DNA of 27,121 bases from the NCBI GenBank assembly GCA_039199225.1, contig JBCCSZ010000074.1, positions 1 to 27,121 of the forward strand. The letters run 5' to 3'. Shown here in pieces: positions 23,319 to 27,121 of this stretch; the first letter of the stretch is position 1, and each line of letters starts with the position of its first letter. Position numbers and translations under genes: made by a program. The notes beneath the pieces were generated by a model. The model was not told the DNA's origin. It saw nothing but the letters and a program-made list of their open reading frames with translations, and ran no database searches. The stretch is from JBCCSZ01 sp039199225 (GTDB taxonomy: Bacteria > Bacteroidota > Bacteroidia > Chitinophagales > Saprospiraceae).

Positions 23319-25829
23319 TTATCTGAACGGCTCGTGTATCACCTCAAATTTCTTGGACACAATACCGTTCTCAGTGATGGCATTCAGGATATACAATCCA
23401 TCTTCCAAGATAGAAATATCTACCTGTGTATTCTTAACGTGGATTTTTCCAGAAACCATCATTTCTTGTCCAGTAATGGAGAAGATGGAAAATTCTCGAA
23501 TCTCATTCTTACCATTTACATGAATGTTGAGTACATCCTGCGCAGGATTCGGAAAAGCGAGTAGATCATCCTCTTTAAGACCGTATCTGTCTTGATCGAC
23601 AGTTATTATTTCTAGTTGAATGTTGTAAACAGGAAGTGTCTGTAATAAGCCAGAGCCATTCATAGAGGTTGCTTGGGTAGAAACAGTCGATTTAACACGA
23701 TCTCCTTGCTTAACCCCATCGATTATATCCTCAACGATAAATTCCACCGTTGCAATTCTTCCGGAACCACTAGCAGCCAATCCGCTCGTTCTGGTGTAGC
23801 CTGCCTCTGCCCTACCAATAAATGGATATTTGACCATATCCAACATGGGGGAATTGTAAGCCATCCAAGAACGATTATCAAAATCAATTTTAAACGTACC
23901 CGGCTTAACAATGGCACTGTTGTAATTCATCGCAAAGGTCAAACCATTGATGTCTACAGCAGGCGTTGCCGTGTTTCCAAGCACTACATCAATCAGTACC
24001 TTGTCACCTGGATTGTAAGGACCTGCCGTCTTAGGCACGAAGAATAAAGGTAAGTCCGAGATGGTTGGCAGATTTCCAGGAGTTAAATTGTGAGAAAGAC
24101 CGTAGGACTGGCTGATAGCGGCTGTATCTAAGACACTGATAACACCATCACCATTTGTGTCTACGTGCTTGAGGTTGACCTCCATTTGGGTGATGTCTTG
24201 ATTCCAGCGATCCCCAAACTGTCCATACCAACTCATGTTAGCATTTGTTCTAATCGGTCCAATTTCACCTGTGCTGTAACCAACAGGCAACATATCTGTG
24301 ATGTCAACTGTACCATTGTTATCAGCATCGCCTGACCAAACACATTCTGCAATACAGAAAGTATCGTTGGGCGCCCCCATGTCCAGAACATCGACATTTA
24401 TCTTTATCAACTCGCAATCATCCGTTCCTGGACAGTAATCAAATTCAAAGCGATCACTGGCGGCATAGCCAACAGGGGGGGTATAGATTATGATGTTATT
24501 GCCAGAAATGTATTGTCCATCAATAAAGCCATCGAAGGTTTCAAAAAAGTCAATATAACCTCCGTCAAGACTCTGCTCAGGTACATTTATAAAGTCGAAA
24601 TCACCAAATGGCAGATTATAGTTGATCACCAAAGGCGTATTCTCAATGGTTGTTAAGTTAAAGGTCGTCGAAGAGGGATACATATTATCTACCGTAACAA
24701 TTACCTCTGCATTTTCACACCCACTTCCGGCACCCATACAAGCCTTGTAAGTAAAGACATCCACGCCATTAAAGCCCGCGTTTGGAACGTACTGGATTTG
24801 TCCATTCACAATAGTAGCAGTACCATTTTGAGGTACCTCGACGACGCTATTGATAGACGGATTCAATATTTGGTTATCATTAGCCAGAACATCAATGTCA
24901 ACAGTTCCATTAATGGGTACAAAGGCGAAGTCACCTTTCGAAATGCCCAAAGTACTTGTCAAATCGGTATCTAAAACCTCTACGACGAAAGTTCTCAGCG
25001 AAGTATTCGTAAAAGTGTTGTACGCAAAAGTGAATTGGTCTTGATCGTTGAAGAAGTTAGCATTGGGAATGTATTCCAGTTGGCCATCACTCACAACGCT
25101 TACAGTACCGTTAGAGGCTGCGTCCAATTCTTGGTAGCCATTGGTTAACGGCAACAATAGACGCTTGCCTTTGCCCCGCTTAGTAGCAATTCTAACTGTG
25201 TCGATAATGGTTGCAGAGCCTTCCACGAAAACTGTTGCCACCCCCACATCGCAATGATCGGGACTGACACACGCTGTGTAATTAAAGTGAGCAACACCTT
25301 CGAAACCAGGATTTGGGGTGAAAGTCACGCCATTGCTTGCAGTATCGTAGGTTGCAATACCTCCATTTGCTAAAGATATATTCGAAAAATAAATCGAATC
25401 ACTACCTGTATCATTTGTCAAAACATCAAAAGTAACAGGAAGATCAATAGCAGTAACAGCAAAATCACGACCTGCCGATACGAAGGCAGGTAAAACTTCT
25501 ACTTCAATGACACGAGTAATGGACTGTGTCCCAAAAGGAGGAACACCATATACGAAAGAGAACGTATCCCTTCCAACATAACCATTGAAAGGAACGTATT
25601 CGATATTATAATTAGGATAAACACCATCCAAGTCAATGTTTACAAGACCATTTGATGGTGATAGAGATAAGATTGGAGAGCCAACAGATTTTACATGGTA
25701 ATCCAAAGAATCGTTCTTTGGCACCTCCACCAATTCATAGAATAGATCCTGCGACCAACCAAACATTGGCAGCAGTAGCAAAGCCAGGAAGGCTAGGCGA
25801 ATTTTTGGTTTGTAAATAGATACATTCAT
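23319..25829 (-). CDS. Large secreted protein: Ig-like repeats, dockerin-like loops, T9SS sorting domain
   Basis: This 836-aa protein has a signal peptide (RLAFLALLLLPMFGWSQ). Residues ~30-480 contain four or more Ig/cadherin-like (tandem-95 type) repeats with the recurring pattern vDvLaNDn...v..pqnGtatv.ngqi.Y.PnaGFnG.D.FtY.aC, for example FDVLTNDTG, VDIDVLANDNQ, YVPNAGFNGVDVFTY and YTPPVGYAASDRFEF. Two calcium-loop segments like dockerin/EF-hand follow: SGDADNNGTVDITDM (499-513) and DTNGDGVISVLDT (from 557). Next is a cohesin-like beta domain (~590-740: YNPGDKVLIDVVLGN, INGLTFAMNYNSAIV). The T9SS type A sorting domain starts near FPNP (759-762). A cell-surface or released adhesin or matrix protein is likely. 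No enzyme domain is seen. Confidence 0.88.
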   Translation of the reverse strand: MNVSIYKPKIRLAFLALLLLPMFGWSQDLFYELVEVPKNDSLDYHVKSVGSPILSLSPSNGLVNIDLDGVYPNYNIEYVPFNGYVGRDTFSFVYGVPPFGTQSITRVIEVEVLPAFVSAGRDFAVTAIDLPVTFDVLTNDTGSDSIYFSNISLANGGIATYDTASNGVTFTPNPGFEGVAHFNYTACVSPDHCDVGVATVFVEGSATIIDTVRIATKRGKGKRLLLPLTNGYQELDAASNGTVSVVSDGQLEYIPNANFFNDQDQFTFAYNTFTNTSLRTFVVEVLDTDLTSTLGISKGDFAFVPINGTVDIDVLANDNQILNPSINSVVEVPQNGTATIVNGQIQYVPNAGFNGVDVFTYKACMGAGSGCENAEVIVTVDNMYPSSTTFNLTTIENTPLVINYNLPFGDFDFINVPEQSLDGGYIDFFETFDGFIDGQYISGNNIIIYTPPVGYAASDRFEFDYCPGTDDCELIKINVDVLDMGAPNDTFCIAECVWSGDADNNGTVDITDMLPVGYSTGEIGPIRTNANMSWYGQFGDRWNQDITQMEVNLKHVDTNGDGVISVLDTAAISQSYGLSHNLTPGNLPTISDLPLFFVPKTAGPYNPGDKVLIDVVLGNTATPAVDINGLTFAMNYNSAIVKPGTFKIDFDNRSWMAYNSPMLDMVKYPFIGRAEAGYTRTSGLAASGSGRIATVEFIVEDIIDGVKQGDRVKSTVSTQATSMNGSGLLQTLPVYNIQLEIITVDQDRYGLKEDDLLAFPNPAQDVLNIHVNGKNEIREFSIFSITGQEMMVSGKIHVKNTQVDISILEDGLYILNAITENGIVSKKFEVIHEPFR

Positions 25830-25871
25830 TTGCTTACGGATTTAAATAACTTGTTACACAGGATTCAAACA

Positions 25872-25943
25872 CCCCGAAGGGCATATTACAATTTGCTTAG
25901 AAAACTCGATAGAAGAAAGTACAATCGAGTCAAATTGTAATAT
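25872..25943 (-). promoter_or_regulatory. Strongly folded leader upstream of the large T9SS protein
   Basis: Outer arms of 13 nt (25883-25895 and 25931-25943) are perfectly complementary. An inner 7-bp stem (25904-25910 with 25924-25930) stacks directly on the right arm, leaving a one-sided 8-nt bulge (25896-25903) and a 13-nt loop. In the leftward RNA this is followed by CCC-UUCG-GGG (25881-25872), a small hairpin with the stable UUCG tetraloop. The structure ends about 43 nt before the ATG. Read rightward, the large hairpin is followed by six T (25946-25951), so it could instead terminate + strand RNA. Confidence 0.5.
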
Positions 25944-25953
25944 TCTTTTTTGC

Positions 25954-26035
25954 TAAATTTGTTGTAGCTGTCGCGACTAAGGTTTTGAATTTCAGCTAGT
26001 TGTACTAAGAGTAACCGTCTAAGGGATTAAATTTG
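25954..26035 (+). promoter_or_regulatory. Candidate promoters for the gene at 26282
   Basis: Two perfect TAAATTTG motifs (25954-25961 and 26028-26035) face right. TTG lies 16 nt before the first and 25 nt before the second, both slightly off the usual spacing. The intergenic stretch 25830-26281 is AT-rich and chance matches are possible. It contains no gene that I can support. Confidence 0.3.
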
Positions 26036-26153
26036 TGAACTTTTAAGCCTTATTGAAGCGTTTTTATGAAAACACTCATTAAATTTAGCCAAAGAAATGT
26101 TAAAATTTTCTTTAATGGCTAAAATCGGCTTGAAAGAACTTTTTATTGGGATT

Positions 26154-26191
26154 ATAATCTGTTATAGCTTATGAAATGGATTACAGATTAT
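26154..26191. repeat. 9-bp inverted repeat in the divergent intergenic region
   Basis: ATAATCTGT (26154-26162) and ACAGATTAT (26183-26191) are perfect inverted copies with a 20-nt spacer, about two helical turns, compatible with a dimeric regulator site between the divergent genes. Evidence is sequence symmetry only. Confidence 0.35.
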
Positions 26192-26257
26192 TTGTTTTAA
26201 ATGCTTGATAATCAGTTACATCGACGATACTTATTCCTCTTATATCAAAACGTTAAT

Positions 26258-26289
26258 CAAATATAGTATTTTTTTTTCAATATGCACAA
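26258..26289 (-). promoter_or_regulatory. Candidate leftward promoter for the large T9SS protein
   Basis: Read leftward, TTG (26289-26287) precedes TATATTTG (26265-26258) by 21 nt, a good consensus match. If used, the transcript would carry a leader of more than 400 nt containing the hairpin at 25872-25943. The site overlaps the start codon of the rightward gene, so it may be fortuitous. Confidence 0.3.
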
Positions 26290-27121
26290 TAGCAAGATAT
26301 ATTCCATTCTTTCTCAATTGACTAAAGTAGAACAAAATCGTTTGCGAAAGTACCTTACTTCACCCTACTTCAATAGGAGTAAATTACTCGTTCAATGGTA
26401 TGATTTACTATGCAAAATTATAGCCTCTGGAAAGGAAGATAAATGGAGTAAAGAAAAACTGTGGCAGAAAATTTATCGTGGTGAAGGTTTCGACGATGTT
26501 CGCTATCGAAAATTGAACTCGGATTTGCTGAAGCTAACCGAAGGCTTCTTAGCTCAATCAGAATATGAAAAGACGCAAGTCCACCATACCACTTTTTTAC
26601 TAGAAGCTGTCAAAAATCGGAAATTAGAAAAGCTGTATAGTAGTACCAAAAGACAAGTAGATCGAGCATTAGAAGTCGACGGTATGTTCAATCGCTCGGC
26701 TACATATTACTTCAACCAGTATCTTGCTCAAAAAAATTATTACGATCTCGACAAGTCTAGCCTTCAAAGAACTAATAAGGCAAACATAGAAACCATTGCA
26801 AAGAACCTGGATTACTTTTATTTGTCCGAAAAGTTAAAATACTACTATGAGACTATAAGTCGACAATCAGTAGCGACAAAGCATTCCTACGATATTTCCC
26901 TGATCGAAGAAATTGCAAACCATATCAAGGAAAACGATTATGATCAAGTTCCTGCTGTAGCCATTTACTATCAGGTATATCTAACACAAAAAGATCCAGA
27001 TAACGTAGACCATTACTTTAAACTTAAAAATCTTTTGATTGAACACGGAAACGAATTTCCATCCAATGAAGCAAAAGAGATTTACCTTACTGGCATCAAC
27101 TACTGCCTCAAAAAAATAAAC
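26282..27121 (+). CDS. Uncharacterised helical protein, N-terminal part (runs off right edge)
   Basis: The frame is open for 280 codons from the ATG at 26282 to the window edge with no stop. The protein starts MHNSKIYSILSQLTKVEQNR and is charged, tyrosine-rich and almost entirely helical. Segments such as LRKYLTSPYFNRSKLLVQWYDLL, YRKLNSDLLKLTEGFLAQ and NYYDLDKSSLQRTNKANIETI have an alpha-solenoid feel, perhaps diverged TPR/HEAT-like helices. There is no signal peptide or membrane segment, so it is probably cytoplasmic. It resembles a family of hypothetical proteins that I associate with Saprospira/Lewinella-type bacteria, and no function is known to me. It is divergent from the large T9SS protein. 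Confidence 0.75.
   Translation, partial: MHNSKIYSILSQLTKVEQNRLRKYLTSPYFNRSKLLVQWYDLLCKIIASGKEDKWSKEKLWQKIYRGEGFDDVRYRKLNSDLLKLTEGFLAQSEYEKTQVHHTTFLLEAVKNRKLEKLYSSTKRQVDRALEVDGMFNRSATYYFNQYLAQKNYYDLDKSSLQRTNKANIETIAKNLDYFYLSEKLKYYYETISRQSVATKHSYDISLIEEIANHIKENDYDQVPAVAIYYQVYLTQKDPDNVDHYFKLKNLLIEHGNEFPSNEAKEIYLTGINYCLKKIN

Overview
The window looks like chromosomal DNA of a member of the Bacteroidota, probably a Saprospiria/Lewinella-like lineage. Evidence: two secreted proteins end in type IX secretion (T9SS) type A sorting domains. Promoter-like sites fit the Bacteroidota pattern TTG-N(about 20-23)-TAnnTTTG. Most starts lack a Shine-Dalgarno sequence. The ornithine aminotransferase, KdsC-like phosphatase, large TPR protein and paired outer-membrane barrel are all of Bacteroidota type. 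The order-level placement is an inference from family resemblance only.

Left part (1-7.5 kb): the 5' end of a leftward tyrosine integrase (1-414); a leftward fused two-domain oligopeptide ABC ATPase (583-2382); a divergent T9SS-exported choice-of-anchor-B/LVIVD-repeat protein (2534-4390); a secreted DUF1028 protein with a TPR-like tail (4538-5533); a small membrane protein; a sulfotransferase-fold protein (5937-6629); and a convergent HMG-CoA lyase-like enzyme (6643-7491).

Middle (7.5-18 kb): a small membrane protein; alanine dehydrogenase and ornithine aminotransferase in tandem (amino-acid catabolism), closed by a strong hairpin; and a very large TPR protein. The TPR protein is split into two overlapping reading frames at a T_TTT_TTA heptamer, and an outer-membrane beta-barrel partner follows it. 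Next comes a tight kdsC - ubiA-like - maf cluster, in which the first two genes overlap and the last two are 4 bases apart.

Right part (18-27 kb): a leftward small outer-membrane barrel; a RhlE-type DEAD-box helicase with an RGG tail; an S8 lipoprotein protease with an unusual oxyanion-hole position and an intrinsic terminator; a convergent NAD(P)H quinone reductase with a 24-bp dyad in its upstream region; a large leftward T9SS protein with Ig-like repeats and two dockerin-like calcium loops, preceded by a strongly folded leader; and the 5' part of an uncharacterised rightward gene running off the window.

The window contains no tRNA, rRNA, CRISPR array or intact mobile element that I can see. 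Most of it is ordinary housekeeping and envelope content. The items most worth a second look are the possible programmed frameshift in the TPR gene, the folded leader at 25.87-25.94 kb, the dyad upstream of the quinone reductase, and a short diverged repeat shared by two intergenic regions.
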